From Amyelois transitella (Eukaryota; Arthropoda; Insecta; Lepidoptera; Pyralidae): a stretch of DNA of 64,000 bases. A program made the translations under genes and the position numbers. Shown here piece after piece: positions 21,901 to 32,399 of the stretch; positions within the stretch are counted from its first letter, which is position 1; each line of letters opens with the position of its first letter. The stretch lies in assembly GCF_032362555.1 (NCBI RefSeq), contig NC_083525.1:9037501-9101500 (forward strand), given 5' to 3'. The notes beneath the pieces were generated by a model, which saw nothing but the letters and a program-made list of their open reading frames with translations, searched no databases and was not told where the DNA came from.

Positions 21901-22409
21901 AGCGCATTGTGTAACCTCATCATAGGCATGCATATGCTAAGTGGAAACCCTTTTGGTCGCATCATGTAATTTTTTTTATTTCTATGTTTATGAACAATGT
22001 AATGTTACCTCTGGCGCCAAATAAAGATTTTTCATTCTTTCCTTCTTTATCATGTAATTTTTTATTATAAATTAGGTAATGAGAAAAGTTAGTTAACTTT
22101 TGCGCCAAATCAATGTAATGAAAAAAGTTAGTTAACTTTACCTGGGATTTTGTCAACAATTTCTGGGGGCGGCTCTACGTCTGTTACAATTTTCTTAGCG
22201 CTGATAAAATATGTAGACTTGACTTTGCAGTTCTTGAATTGATTCCATGCTAACAAACGCATTTCTTTAAACTTTAATATATTTGACTTCCCTTTTTCCT
22301 CCGGGGCTTTGGGGGAGTTCCCACGTACGATTTCGATTATTTTCGATTCCAAGTTTTGGTTACATTGCCAAATTTTGATTGATTGAGTAAATGACATTAT
22401 ATTTGACAT
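18902..22409 (-). CDS. ALKBH7: Alpha-ketoglutarate-dependent dioxygenase AlkB homologue 7, mitochondrial
   Basis: Five minus-strand exons: 22409-22142, 21512-21322, 20629-20453, 19760-19636, 19037-18902 (stop TAG at 18904-18902), about 298 residues. Family blocks in order: MRVLPNFVTEAEEASLVQEL, RYEFDHWDN-AIQGYRETE, the iron-ligand motif GFIKPHIDAVR (HxD), FCGEVIAGLCLLSSAVMRL, YIMRGCARYQFTH (third ligand His) and ARRLALITR (2-oxoglutarate Arg pair). ALKBH7 is a mitochondrial-matrix Fe(II)/2-oxoglutarate dioxygenase tied to programmed necrosis and fatty-acid metabolism. The first exon adds about 90 poorly conserved residues, so the protein is longer than the ~221-residue human form; part may be a transit sequence, or the start may lie further in. 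It is divergent from the F-box gene and convergent with the ZAD gene. Confidence 0.93.
19080..19205 (+). repeat. Interspersed repeat A, partial, in ALKBH7 intron 4
   Basis: It contains 'ccttgcggggcagacagaga', 'caagaagaatcccaag' and 'cccttagtcgccttttac', in the same order as the full copy at 53802. The middle is deleted. Confidence 0.7.
19490..19550 (-). repeat. Fragment of interspersed repeat B
   Basis: 'ggacgcaaccgggactgacg' and 'ccaggagg' are the reverse complement of the B-family head. It lies in ALKBH7 intron 4. Confidence 0.45.
19920..20170 (+). repeat. Interspersed repeat C in ALKBH7 intron 3
   Basis: A long copy: 'cacgcatctttccactt', 'ttcatgcaagctcgtcagtt', 'cgggtacccctgacatgacc', 'agaacgtctctgatttgatc', then a 'ggccttgccactcc' tail. 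An internal part of the head is missing relative to other copies. Confidence 0.75.
20674..20780 (+). repeat. Truncated chimera of repeats B and A
   Basis: The B head (cctggcgttggacccggatg, ctggagaggaga) is followed by A-family words (gcccatcgcctaaatgagga, atcccaa). It lies in ALKBH7 intron 2, close to exon 3. Confidence 0.5.
21965..22050 (+). repeat. Probable non-LTR retroelement tail
   Basis: 'gcgccaaataaagatttttc' followed by a (ttctttcc)-like run resembles the 3' ends of RTE-type elements common in moths. No coding part remains. It lies in ALKBH7 intron 1. Confidence 0.4.
22076..22140. repeat. 39-bp-period tandem duplication at the ALKBH7 exon 1 donor
   Basis: The 26-base block gtaatgagaaaagttagtta... 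at 22076-22101 recurs with two changes at 22115-22140. The second copy ends exactly against exon 1 and includes the splice-donor bases, so the intron start may have been rearranged. Confidence 0.7.
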
Positions 22410-22483
22410 TGACAGTGAGGGAAGGTAGGCAGACTAACACAGCACTGCACAGACGTTACCACAAATATTTACACAGTCATCTA

Positions 22484-22921
22484 CAGAGTTACATTTAAAA
22501 CAACTGCATCCTTTTAAACAAGACTATACCCATGTTTCTGAGCTGTTTGAGCCTATTTTTATTTAAATTAAACGTCATCATTTTCACATTTAAAAATCCT
22601 TCAAAAACTACGTTACACGCTTTATTAAAGACAATAAATGTCTGAAAAATAAATTATTTTTCTAGTATCAAGATCAAGTAAAGTACAGAGTTGTCGAGAT
22701 CGCTCAGCTGAATGAATTGTGTCGTTGACCTCTGAATCTTACGCATCGCTTTTCCGCCGGCCGGGGTGATCTAACGTATTTAGGATCGTAAATTTTGATA
22801 CTTTTATTTTGTTTCGTACTTTCTGAAATGAACCGATATTTTTCTTTTAACGTTTTTAAATATCCTTTAGATGAGTACACTTAACAGTAAAATTTATGAA
22901 GTTGAATTAAAAGTCACCCTG
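22484..22921. mobile_element. Tc1/mariner-type MITE, copy 2
   Basis: 438 bp flanked by TA (22482-22483 and 22922-22923). It starts cagagttacatttaaaac and ends gttgaattaaaagtcaccctg. It shares 'caactgcatccttttaaaca', 'cgcttttccgccggccgggg' and 'gatgagtacacttaacagta' with copy 1. It has small indels relative to copy 1 and lies just upstream of the ALKBH7 start, in the shared ALKBH7/F-box spacer. Confidence 0.85.
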
Positions 22922-22939
22922 TATACTTCTATACTTCTA

Positions 22940-23473
22940 TCTATACTAATATTATAAAGCTGAAGAGTTTGTTTGTTTGAACGCGCTAATCTCAGGAACT
23001 ACTGGTAGGAATTGAAAAATTATTTTTGTGTTGAATAGACCATTTATCGAGGAAGGTTTTAGGCTATATAACATCACGCTGCAACTATAAGACGAGAAGA
23101 AATAATGGAATATGTGAAAAAAAAACGGGGAAAATTGTTCATTCTTGAGGGCTTCTGTTCAAACTATTTATGACTAAAACTGGCCACTTAGAAAAAAAGA
23201 AAAACCAAAATAGAATGTTAAGTCAGATGTTGTTTAAAAGCATATTAATGTGAAATATCAGTCCATAGTAGTTCATATTAGTTCAGTTCATCAATAGATC
23301 TTAATTGTATTGTCAAACTACCTTAATCAGTTATTACAGTTCAGTGTTATATTTAAGCAAATGCAGTTTTACTTTTATCATCATAACTTCCCACCGTCAA
23401 TTTTCCAAAATCAAACCAAGAAATGATGCCAAAAGTAACTATTCCACGCGGACGAAGTCGCGGGCACGGCTAG
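22940..23473 (+). mobile_element. Non-autonomous Helitron
   Basis: It starts TC (A|TCTATACTAATATTATAAAG) and ends 'cgcgggcacgg' CTAG|T, with a GC hairpin (cgcggacgaagtcgcggg) before the end. It is inserted between A and T, as Helitrons require. There is no Rep/helicase coding region. The 'aatctcaggaactactgg' segment is a hallmark of this widespread lepidopteran family. Confidence 0.75.
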
Positions 23474-23831
23474 TCGTTTCTAAAGAGATAATTTTTAAGC
23501 CGATGCAGTAATTTTTCTTAAAATTTTTGGTTAAACACAGTACCATTAATAAAAGTAAGAATAATTAAACTACATACATTGATGTTCTTGCTTGCACACA
23601 AGCAAAGCCAAAAAAAAGGATTTTTATCTATGATCGTAGCATTTAAAAAAAAAACAATTGTGTATGTTTTGTTGTAATTTGTTTATTTCGTTTCAATAGT
23701 TTACAATTGTATATTTATATCTGTCGCTTACAAATGTTCAATCAAAATGGTTTCACAATTAAAATATTGTTCGCAACATTCTACGTAAATGAAGTAAATT
23801 GATGAAGATTTTGAGATGATTAACGTACGTT

Positions 23832-25043
23832 ATGGAGTTGTTACCGAACGAGGTGCTCCTTATGATATTCGAGCGCGTTCCGCCACGAGACCTGCTGGCA
23901 AACGCCGGCCGCGTCTGCCGACGATGGGAACAGCTCGTGAACCGGCTCGCACTGGCTATACGCAAACCAGGTGACATCGGAAAGTTGCACCACGGGATTG
24001 TCACCATAGAACTTACCACGCGCGTAGAGTCGCTGAATGTGTTCCTAAACACAGTCTCTGAAACTTGTCCGCTTCTACGAAACCTAACCGTGCATTCCAT
24101 GAATACATTCAGCCACTTAAATTTAGGCTCTATTAATCGTATGCCCTTTTTGGATCACTTGGACATTTTCGTACAATCACGCGTTGTAGACGAGCATTTC
24201 TTGCCCGTTCTGATGCGATTATCTTCCGTAGTCATCAACGATACCGTGCGCCCGGGTGTCCTTATCGAACTTATTCGGAACAAACGTCTTCGTGCACTTT
24301 ACATGTATGGGAATGCATTGTGTTACCCACACCGAGAATTAGCATATTTAGTTTCAGCACATTGCAATCAGCTCCAGGAGCTCACACTGCGCTGCACTGA
24401 TCTGCCGGACGAAGCTTACTCTATCATCTCACAATGCAAGTTCCTTACCTCCTTGCAACTATATTCATGCAGGATGATGAGATCAACAGGTGTGATGTGC
24501 ATTACAAGACTCAGACGGTTGAAACGGTTGCACATCACCGGTGCACAGTTGGTTCGTTGTAGAGCTATGAGAACATTTGTGATAAATCTTCCTTTGTTCC
24601 TTGAGGAGTTGGTCCTCAGTGCTACTAAGTTCTCAGATGCACATGTACCACTTCTGATTGCAAGATTGCCGTGGTTGCAGACACTAGAGATTTGGAGATG
24701 TGCTCTAAAAAGAAACGGTCTTATGAGTTTGGTTAGAGGGCTGGATGTATTAAAAACTCTTGATACAGATGTTCACTTGTCAGAGGGGCATATTGACATC
24801 ATAGCTCAGCATAAATGCTTGAGAATATTGCGATGCTATATGGATAAAAGTTTTAAACAAAACCTATTAACTAAAGTCAAAAATAATGGTGAAACCCTCA
24901 AAGTGTTGTCAGCACGAGCCAAATTTAGCCAAAAGTTCATTCACAATGGCCAAGAAGGGTTTCGTGCAGGACTTAATTATTTTTCAACACGAGACCTTAA
25001 CATATTACCACGTAATTATTTTTATGATGAGGAAGTGTTCTAG
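23832..25043 (+). CDS. F-box and leucine-rich-repeat protein (intronless)
   Basis: A single 403-codon ORF with ATG at 23832 and TAG at 25041-25043. Residues ~3-45 form an F-box (LPNEVLLMIFERVPPRDLLA ... VCRRWEQLV), the Skp1-binding module of SCF ubiquitin ligases. The rest shows degenerate leucine-rich repeats (LRNLTVHSM, LDHLDIFVQ, LRALYMYGN, LQELTLRCTDL, LTSLQLYSCRM, LKRLHITGAQL, LEELVLSATKF, LQTLEIWRCAL, LRILRCYM), so it probably forms the substrate-recognising solenoid of an SCF complex. The substrate is unknown and I cannot name an orthologue. The lack of introns, in a window where every other gene has them, raises the possibility of a retrocopy, but the frame is intact. Confidence 0.9.
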   Translation: MELLPNEVLLMIFERVPPRDLLANAGRVCRRWEQLVNRLALAIRKPGDIGKLHHGIVTIELTTRVESLNVFLNTVSETCPLLRNLTVHSMNTFSHLNLGSINRMPFLDHLDIFVQSRVVDEHFLPVLMRLSSVVINDTVRPGVLIELIRNKRLRALYMYGNALCYPHRELAYLVSAHCNQLQELTLRCTDLPDEAYSIISQCKFLTSLQLYSCRMMRSTGVMCITRLRRLKRLHITGAQLVRCRAMRTFVINLPLFLEELVLSATKFSDAHVPLLIARLPWLQTLEIWRCALKRNGLMSLVRGLDVLKTLDTDVHLSEGHIDIIAQHKCLRILRCYMDKSFKQNLLTKVKNNGETLKVLSARAKFSQKFIHNGQEGFRAGLNYFSTRDLNILPRNYFYDEEVF

Positions 25044-25761
25044 CTGTAATGTTGATAGTGAAAGAACAGTGCAAAAACCTTATTGTATTTTTAAGAATAT
25101 AAACAGGGGTTTCCTTCCAATGGTTGTAATTTTATGGGTACAACCTTCAACTCAACCTAATGAGAATCATGTCCAAGTATTTCTGTTGACCTGTTGGAAG
25201 ATCTTGTGGTGGTAATCAAGCCTTAAGCTTCACTCCCACTGTTATAGATCTCACATATCGCTTACAAAAATTTGATTGGAAATTGAACCAGGAACATCAC
25301 ATTTGTCCAGAGCATTTAAAGATTATAAGGACCCTTGGGATAAACTTTACTGATAGTGGTTCAGAAGACGTCTTTTAATTTATGATCTTGTCTAGTGTAG
25401 TGATAACATTTCCAGTGATTGAATGGTTTATATTGAAACCCTAATGTGTTAGTGGTTAAAAATAAGGTTTAAGGTATAGTAATTACCATTTCTACCTCAA
25501 GTACCTAGTTAAGAAAGCTCAAATTTTTTAATTAAAATGTTTTGTGTGTGTACCTACTATTTGTTTCACTAGACACCTAGCATCCACACCACCTCATGCT
25601 AATGTGGCATTATTGAATTTAGCCCCCCTGGCCTTGGTTTTAGTTACATTGTCAGACAATATTGTTTTTTTACACGGAACGACTCCCATCCCCCTTGACC
25701 TCTGCAACTTTCGCAGATATCATACTGTCATACCTAATGGATTAAAACAAAGAAATACTTA
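25044..25761. other. 3' flank of the F-box gene
   Basis: AT-rich and non-coding. I see no AATAAA before 25762, so the true 3' end is unresolved; the first aataaa on the plus strand lies within the adjacent transposon. No other feature was recognised. Confidence 0.4.
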
Positions 25762-27006
25762 GCGTAAAGTACCCAATGTCCGACAGACCACCAATGATCG
25801 ACACATAAAAAGTAAAATAAAAAAAGGATATACTAATGTTGTGTATTTGAACGTAAACGAAGCATAGGTTTAGACAAGGTTCATCCAGCTCTCATTGCAA
25901 GTGTCACTTTTTACATTCGGTCATTTTGATAAAAATGGCGGAGCTTTAAATATCGACCGGCAAAAGTTTTTAACGGAAATCCAGTTTTATTAGCGAAATC
26001 ACTAAGGAGGAGTAAGGTTTATTGCTCATAACTTTTTTCGGTTTTGGTTAATTGAGACAGCTAATTATTTAACAGATGGGGACTCAAAGTCAATACTTCT
26101 TAATATTATTTTTTTTCAATTAAGGTTACTTTTGAAGCGATTACTCGATTGTCGATCATTGGTTTCTTTTTTATGCGCATGTTCCAATAATCGACAAATG
26201 TTGAAATAATTTTGTTTTAAATTATTTGCTGCTTAATTCATGGACAGTTAGCTTTTATTAGCACTTTAACAATAATCATATATATATTAAAATAAAAGAA
26301 CAGTTTCCAATAATCGACATAATTGTTTTTAAGAATGGCACCTAAAAAAATTACACGCCGTTTCAAATGGCACAGGCGATAGACACAGTCAAGAAAGGAG
26401 AAAAAATTGCGACGGCAGCAAAAAAGTTTGGTGTACCCAGAATCACCTTACATGATAAAATTACTAGCAAATCTCCAGTCACATGTTCCATGGGCCCTGG
26501 CACATATTTATCCACGAAAGAGGAACCAAAGATGAATTACTCGACAGTGTACAACGCCTTATCATTGACCATTTATGAATTTATGAATTTACTACTGTGT
26601 AAGTTTAATTGATATGATTAAAAGACTAATTGAAACTTGTTTTTTATTTCTTAATCATAATTTTATTTCACAAAGCTACCATTTGAAAATTTTATTCTAG
26701 TTTAATATTGGGTGTCCATAAATAGAACATGTCGATTACTGGATTTCGATTATTGGAACATGTCGATAACTGGTTGTCGGTAAATGGATTTCTGCTGTCG
26801 AATATTAGGCAAAAAATACCATAAATTTATATTGTTATATCTTGTAAATTTTTATATCACATTCATTTCTACTTTAATATATCATGCAAAATATCCTAAA
26901 ATTTTACTCAAAACTTCAAAATACGATAAAATAATAAAAATAAAACAAATGTTGTAAAAATACTAGAGTTCGTGCGTTAAAGTGTCGATGATTGGGTGTT
27001 TTACCG
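25762..27006. mobile_element. Decayed pogo/Tigger-like DNA transposon
   Basis: 1.25 kb with imperfect inverted ends flanked by TA (25760-25761, 27007-27008): gcgtaaagtacccaat on the left, and the complement of cggtaaaacacccaat on the right. Subterminal motifs of the type 'gatcattgg' or 'ccaataatcgaca' recur several times in both orientations. The only coding trace is a helix-turn-helix fragment (26336-26612). TA target sites and a psq/CENP-B-type DNA-binding domain fit the pogo group. Confidence 0.65.
26336..26612 (+). pseudogene. Helix-turn-helix (psq/CENP-B-like) transposase fragment
   Basis: It starts with ATG at 26336 (MAPKKITRRFKWHRR then stop). After a frame change it reads AIDTVKKGEKIATAAKKFGV PRITLHDKI, the signature of the psq/CENP-B N-terminal HTH of pogo-like transposases and their JRK/Tigger relatives. 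A SMGPGTYLSTKEE-type segment follows, which is the usual next block. The DDE catalytic region is missing. It is broken by a frameshift and an early stop. Confidence 0.7.
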
Positions 27007-27008
27007 TA

Positions 27009-28735
27009 CTGAAGTACATTTAAGAGACATTGTAAAGCGTCAACATTATTTTGGCGTTTCCTCTGGTTCGTTCTGTCTGGTGTGTCTGGTCTGCTCAGAC
27101 GAGGACTGCCTGAGACTACAAAATGATAGTGTCACCTTGTAGGTATTACGGGAAACTGGAACTAGTCAACCAACTTGGGATAGACGGGATCTATTAGTGG
27201 CACAGGTAATCGTGAGGTCAGTTTACAGGAGAATCTTGCCCGGCCTTGATCACCGTAATCTTCAGTGGCTCCTAACAACTTTTCCAAACAATATACCAAT
27301 AGTATGTAATGTATAGTGTTGTAGGTCTCCGTAATGGTGCCGTGTGGTTCTCGCCATTTAAGGTTAGGATCTTTCTCGTGGAAGACTTAAGAGACGATAA
27401 AAGGAATAAGGACTAAATGTGGCGGAGGGTGTAATTGGGAACTAACTACCTACGATGAGAAAGTGTGTAGTAGGTTTGGTCGCTCTTAAGAAGCCATGCT
27501 ATCAAGACGTGCAGTATGTATCTATCGGTCGACCTTGTTAAATACCATTAAATAAACAGAAAAAGCGTAGGAACGAAACGCGAGATGTAATTACTGTTTA
27601 CGCAGATAGTTCCGCTGATGGCCAGTCTCGACAAGAGCTAACAAGCGTGACGGGATCACGACAAGCAGGAGGCTGAACGAGGAAGTGACTGGACGGAATT
27701 AGCGACCACTAGCAATAATTCAGTTATTGTTTGAAGACGTGGTCACGTTGACACTTACGTAGTACGATCGTCAACAGTCGTGATGGTTCAAGGAAAGTTG
27801 TAGTAGTTGCCTACCCCTTTAGGAAAAGGCGGACTTTTATGTACCTATGTATTATAAACCTTGGGATAAGTTTTCGACTGTATACTTATTGGGATAGTGA
27901 AGGTTACCTACTTACTTATCAATTGCTTCCTGGCATTTGTCCCATCCTCACCTCTTCGGAGAGGAGCCAGGGGTGCTCCTTTAATCATGATCTTGGATTG
28001 GGTAGGTTGATGATTTCTATCTTATTTAATTAACAGGGATCTAATAGTCTCATAGGTAGATACACAATTTTCGAGGTAAATTGTTTATAGTCTTATCAGA
28101 GGCCTCCTCGACCCAGTGTAGATAGAGTTAACATACTCGTATGATCTAAGGAGTGACAGAAAAATACGATTGATTTTAGGTTCCTAAACGGAATTGCTCT
28201 GAATTTGAATCGTTCTGTAATAGTTGATGGTAGGCCTGCAGACCCGAAAAGATAGAAAGGCACTTATACGAGTATAGTTACCCAAAAGTATTAATATTAG
28301 GTATATACCTAGTTACCTAATAGGAAGACGCCCACTTTTCCGATAAACAGACAGGCCTTAAGATCATTTTGGGTAGGGGATATTGAGTACCTACCACTTA
28401 TTAAATTATAAGACGCTTGATCCTATTAAAGATGTACCTAAGAAATAAATTGCACAACCAATGCACAATACTAGAAACTTAGTGAGGTTAATATCTTAAA
28501 AGATGTTGTGTTGTGATAGTTACGGATCTTAATCCCGCGAGGCGAGTTCACTTTGAACTGATAAGGTCAGCATTTCTTGTGAAATATTTAGAATACGGAT
28601 TTGGGTTGTAGGAATTGACCATGATGAGACCATCACCTATGAAGGTACCTACTTATTTGTTGGATAAGAAGGCAATACCTAGATTCCTAAGCAATTGAAT
28701 GAATGAACACAACGCTTAGAATGTGTTCGCTTTCT
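27009..28735. other. Intergenic, no gene seen
   Basis: Mixed-composition sequence without a supportable ORF. The only recognised item is a piece of repeat B at 27928-28010 (tcccatcctcacctcttcgg, agaggagccaggggtg, gatcttggattg). Confidence 0.4.
27928..28010 (+). repeat. Interspersed repeat B, partial
   Basis: It carries 'tcctggcatttgtcccatcc', 'tcacctcttcggagaggagc' and 'tcatgatcttggattgggt', all in family order. Confidence 0.6.
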
Positions 28736-28737
28736 CC

Positions 28738-28905
28738 CCTTTTAGGGTTCCGTGTCTAAAAGGTTATTTAAGCCTCCGCTGTCTGTCTGTATTTCTGTCA
28801 CCAAACTGTATATCTCATAAACCGTGACAGCTAGATAGCTAAAATGTTCACAAATTATGTATTTCCGTTGCCGCTATAATAACAATTATTAAAAAAATTC
28901 AATTA
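28738..28905 (+). repeat. Non-LTR-type repeat beginning 'agggttccgt'
   Basis: 'agggttccgtgtctaaaagg', a ctgtctgtctgtatttctgt run and 'catataccgtgacagctag'-like text are typical of the RTE/CR1-like 3' segments scattered in lepidopteran genomes. It is short and non-coding. A 'gtgccgggaaccacatggca' piece of family A follows at 28918. Confidence 0.45.
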
Positions 28906-28984
28906 AAGATTTCAAAGTGCCGGGAACCACATGGCATAAGCTAATAACATCCACAACTTATTGCCAAATCAGGCCACTCCATAG

Positions 28985-29248
28985 CTACAACATGGGTGAT
29001 GGGGGCAGCCATGTGTATCGCTTGCTCAACCTCCTTTGTTTGGAGATGTTACTAAAGCTGCTGTAGCCCGTGGTGCTGCCCACCTGCCGCACACACACGT
29101 CGAGAACCCGGTCACATCCATGAACCGTGTCGTCTTCTAACAGTAACATTCTTCCATTCATCGGTTCGCTTCGACTCAAAAACACTTGTAACAACAATAT
29201 AAGCCGAACTAAATAATCGTGCAAGACTTGGTTCTGGGCTACCTTTGA
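28985..29248 (-). CDS. Candidate terminal exon of an unrecognised minus-strand gene
   Basis: After a strong acceptor on the minus strand (polypyrimidine run then CTGCAG, exon from 29248) there are 87 open codons and a stop at 28985-28987. The exon contains a hydrophobic stretch (LVRLILLLQVFL), then GCDRVLDVCVRQVGSTTGYS and a basic RRLSKR before the end. Codon third positions are G/C-rich around VLDVCVRQVGSTTG, unlike the surrounding DNA. I do not recognise the family. It could be a secreted or membrane protein's last exon or a chance ORF. Its upstream exons would lie to the right; 31892-31949 is frame-compatible. Confidence 0.3.
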   Translation of the reverse strand, partial: SKVAQNQVLHDYLVRLILLLQVFLSRSEPMNGRMLLLEDDTVHGCDRVLDVCVRQVGSTTGYSSFSNISKQRRLSKRYTWLPPSPML

Positions 29249-29699
29249 CTGCAGAAAAAATATAAGTAGAATTAAAAATAATGAACATAAGACAAACTAA
29301 GCAGAATTCTATGATGATTGTATCTCTTTATCTAGTTAGGATTCAGTCCTCCACACCCTGGCAACAAAGGGATTTTGATAAAATACATCAAAAATAAGGG
29401 CTTTAGAACCACGAACCTACCAGGCTCAGGTTAGTTAACCTACTGAAGTAGTTACCTAACTATTTGCTTATCAACGAAATCGGTTTTAATGATGGTCGCA
29501 TCTGTTCCGAGGTAGCATTAAGGCCACGACACGACGGAACTATCTGTCATTGACGAAGACGCCCCGCGCATACTGATGAAGGACCGTGGCGTCTGTGACG
29601 AGTTATGGTATCGGTTTTAGGCACTCTTGATCTTTTCCCACCAGATTTTTTAATCCTAGCAACTGAAATCAAGATTCATGAAGCGATTAATAAATGTAG

Positions 29700-29799
29700 A
29701 TGAAGCGAAAGAAGTATGCAGAGTCTGTGGCAAGTGGAAAGACGTAGTACTTACCTAGTTTCTGCCTATACCACTCTAAAAACTAGGCGTGATTTTATG
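29700..29799 (-). repeat. Interspersed repeat C, partial
   Basis: Reverse-orientation words 'gaagtatgcagagtctgtgg', 'caagtggaaagacgtag' and 'aaactaggcgtgattttatg' match the head of family C. Confidence 0.65.
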
Positions 29800-31891
29800 A
29801 TCGGTAAGTACTGAAGTAATAATAATTTCGCATTCTGACATTGTCACAATATACGTAGGTATTGAAAGTTTCCGAAGTTTCGTAGGAATATTGCCAACAC
29901 CTGGCTCTCGGGCACTGACCTACATCACTGCACTACAGTTTACACATCATAAAGACGGTTTTACGATTGTGGTCTCACACTCGTAAACATTAATGTCTCT
30001 AGGTTCCATGTTCACAATATTTTGGTTTCAAATTTTGACCAGAACGTGGACACAAAGCCACACCAATAGATTATTGTTTTCATTTCATTATTAATTTGCC
30101 TTATATTTATGAAGTTTTTCCTTTTACTTATACTAGTTTTTTTATATTATCTTCTAATATTTTTCGGAGCTTCGTACCCATAGAAATTTGGAATTTCCTA
30201 AAGAAGTTTTCATCTGGGGTTCCTAATCAAATATATGTAGTCATCAAAATACTTAGTACAGCGATTTAGCCAACAGAACGTGACAGGCAGACAGTTGTCT
30301 TAACATCATCTTCATCTTCTATGTTCCCGGTTGTACCTACCTAGGTAAATAGTATTCTTAAATCTATTTTGTCTTGGTGAAAAATTTATTACCTAAAATA
30401 GGTACTTATATTTACACCATATCGGTTTACACTGTATTACGTTGTTGCTGTACATACAAAGGCGGAGGATAAGGTGAAGAGAAAGATGTGGTACTTCAAG
30501 TAATTAGTGGCATTATGGCCAGGGGCCGCCTCACTTGTCAACTAGAGCAGGTCGGACAATTATACGGAGAAATTCCGCCGGACCGCTGCGAGAGCTGGAT
30601 GATAGGCTGCTTACATGCTATTTCGCTGATCGAAGTCATCAGCTTAAGAATTTGTTTGAAAAAGAAGAAAGAACGATTAAGTTTTAACATTTTGAAAAAT
30701 ATGAGAAGAAAAATGATAGGATGAATGCTTAATCTTACAGGACGAAATATGTATATTAATTAAAAGAAAATAAGACGTTCAAACTGACTTTTTGCAGTTT
30801 TCAATAAATAAAACAGAATAAATAAAGTCGAATATGTATTTGATTTAGAAGGTATTACCATACATTAAGTAAGTAGTGTAATAGTAGCATTTTACAGAAG
30901 TCTTGTTAGGACGTCCTATTGTGTACTTTTCGCAACCGTATTGTCTGCTGCCTCGCAGGTAAACAGAATCTAACAGAGCAGAAAATACAATCCTAGCAAT
31001 TATTCAGCACAATGCTATCTGGCTAATTCAATACATCGTTGGTTACACTGGACACATCCGAGGTTAAGTACCTACTTATTATGCTTCTTTTTTTAGAAAA
31101 TTCCTGAGGGGATCATAATGGAATGGGCTGATCTGCGGGCGAAGCGTAAAATGTAATGTATTTACATAATTGGAGTGATACTTTTCAAATGATGTTACAC
31201 AATGAAGATGTATTAAAAGCAGTTACCGATTAGATTCGGATCCATCTGGCGTGACTTCCGACTGCCGCGGCCATCGCGCTGGCTAAAGGTCACGCTGGAC
31301 CGCGGATGTGTATTATGCAACGTGGGAAAGGGCGGGACACAGACAGACAAACAGATAGATACATGCTAAGCATAAGTTCAGGCACACAAATAAAATTTTA
31401 GGGGAAGTATACAAAAGTTATTATAAGCAGACGTCCGCACCTACAAGAGTATATTTTTTTGGAAATATCTTTTATTGGACCAGAATGTGTTACAGACAGG
31501 TCTCAGCTTGATTTAGAAGCACAAACACTGTTTAGAAGTACCTATTTTTATTTCTTTCTGACGTTAGACCGGTTTTCAAAGGATATGCCTTTGAATTCGG
31601 GACTCGTACTATCTCTTATGAAGTTTACTAGATAGCCTTTCTCGCTTCCTAATCCCATTTACCCATTTGTTATGTCACTCGATGAAGCTTTCTCATAGCT
31701 CCTTTATAGATCCATCAACTCTTTTTTTCTCCTTATTCATACTGTAGGTATACTTGAAACTATACAGGAATGATGTGTTGCCATCTGAAAACAACGTCAA
31801 AATAGGTTATGGTTGCTGATGGTCTTGATTACCCCGCTTTTCAAGATATTAGGAGAACTTCTGTACCTTGGATATTTTGTGCTGGGTGTAC
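29800..31891. other. No gene identified
   Basis: AT-rich DNA with small GC-richer patches near 30510-30640 and 31240-31330. Both contain short ORFs but neither has convincing splice sites or a recognisable product. Confidence 0.35.
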
Positions 31892-31949
31892 CTGACGCTG
31901 GCTCCGGCCAGGTTCAGCGTCCCGGCGCGGCGCCAGTTCCCACAGCTTC
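31892..31949 (-). CDS. Candidate small internal exon, minus strand
   Basis: A 58-bp GC-rich island bounded by GACAG on the left and CAG|GTACAC on the right in minus orientation. It is open in the phase reading KLWELAPRRDAEPGRSQRQ, which would join in frame with the exon at 29248-28985. The acceptor pyrimidine tract is weak and no family is recognised. Confidence 0.2.
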
Positions 31950-32399
31950 CTGTCGCACTCGGTAATTAACGAGCCATTGTTTAGGGTTCCTCATCACACG
32001 TTATTATCAGTTTGATAGCTTTGCCCATGCGAACATTGTTTTTGTAGATGCGTTCCCGTTGGAATTGTGAGATAAAGCGTGTGGAACGTGTTGACGAGGT
32101 AGACTTACCAAAATCGCTATTAACTCATTGCTAAATCAGTGTGCCAGCGATGTTTAACTTAAACGGTGAAGTAGTGTATGGACAAAAAGTAATACGATCT
32201 TTGATATTCTTATTTTTTGGCAAGCGGAGAATTGAGGACTCTGTCTGTCCATGTGTGAAAGATAGCCGTGAATCATACCTACATTTACTGTGCCAAATTA
32301 CTGCTAAATTCTTTGGTTTCACTGAGGCATTCAAAGATGAGTGCGCCAATTGCATATTTATCCATCTTCTAGTGTTCAGCTAATACGTATACCTACTCA

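Noticed and set aside
30488..30724. 78-codon plus-strand ORF with a GC-richer centre
   Set aside because: No known domain, no good splice sites, and an AT-rich second half. Could be a decayed repeat.
31240..31330. GC-richer patch open on the plus strand (WRDFRLPRPSRWLKVTLDRG)
   Set aside because: No acceptor or donor at usable positions and no recognised family.
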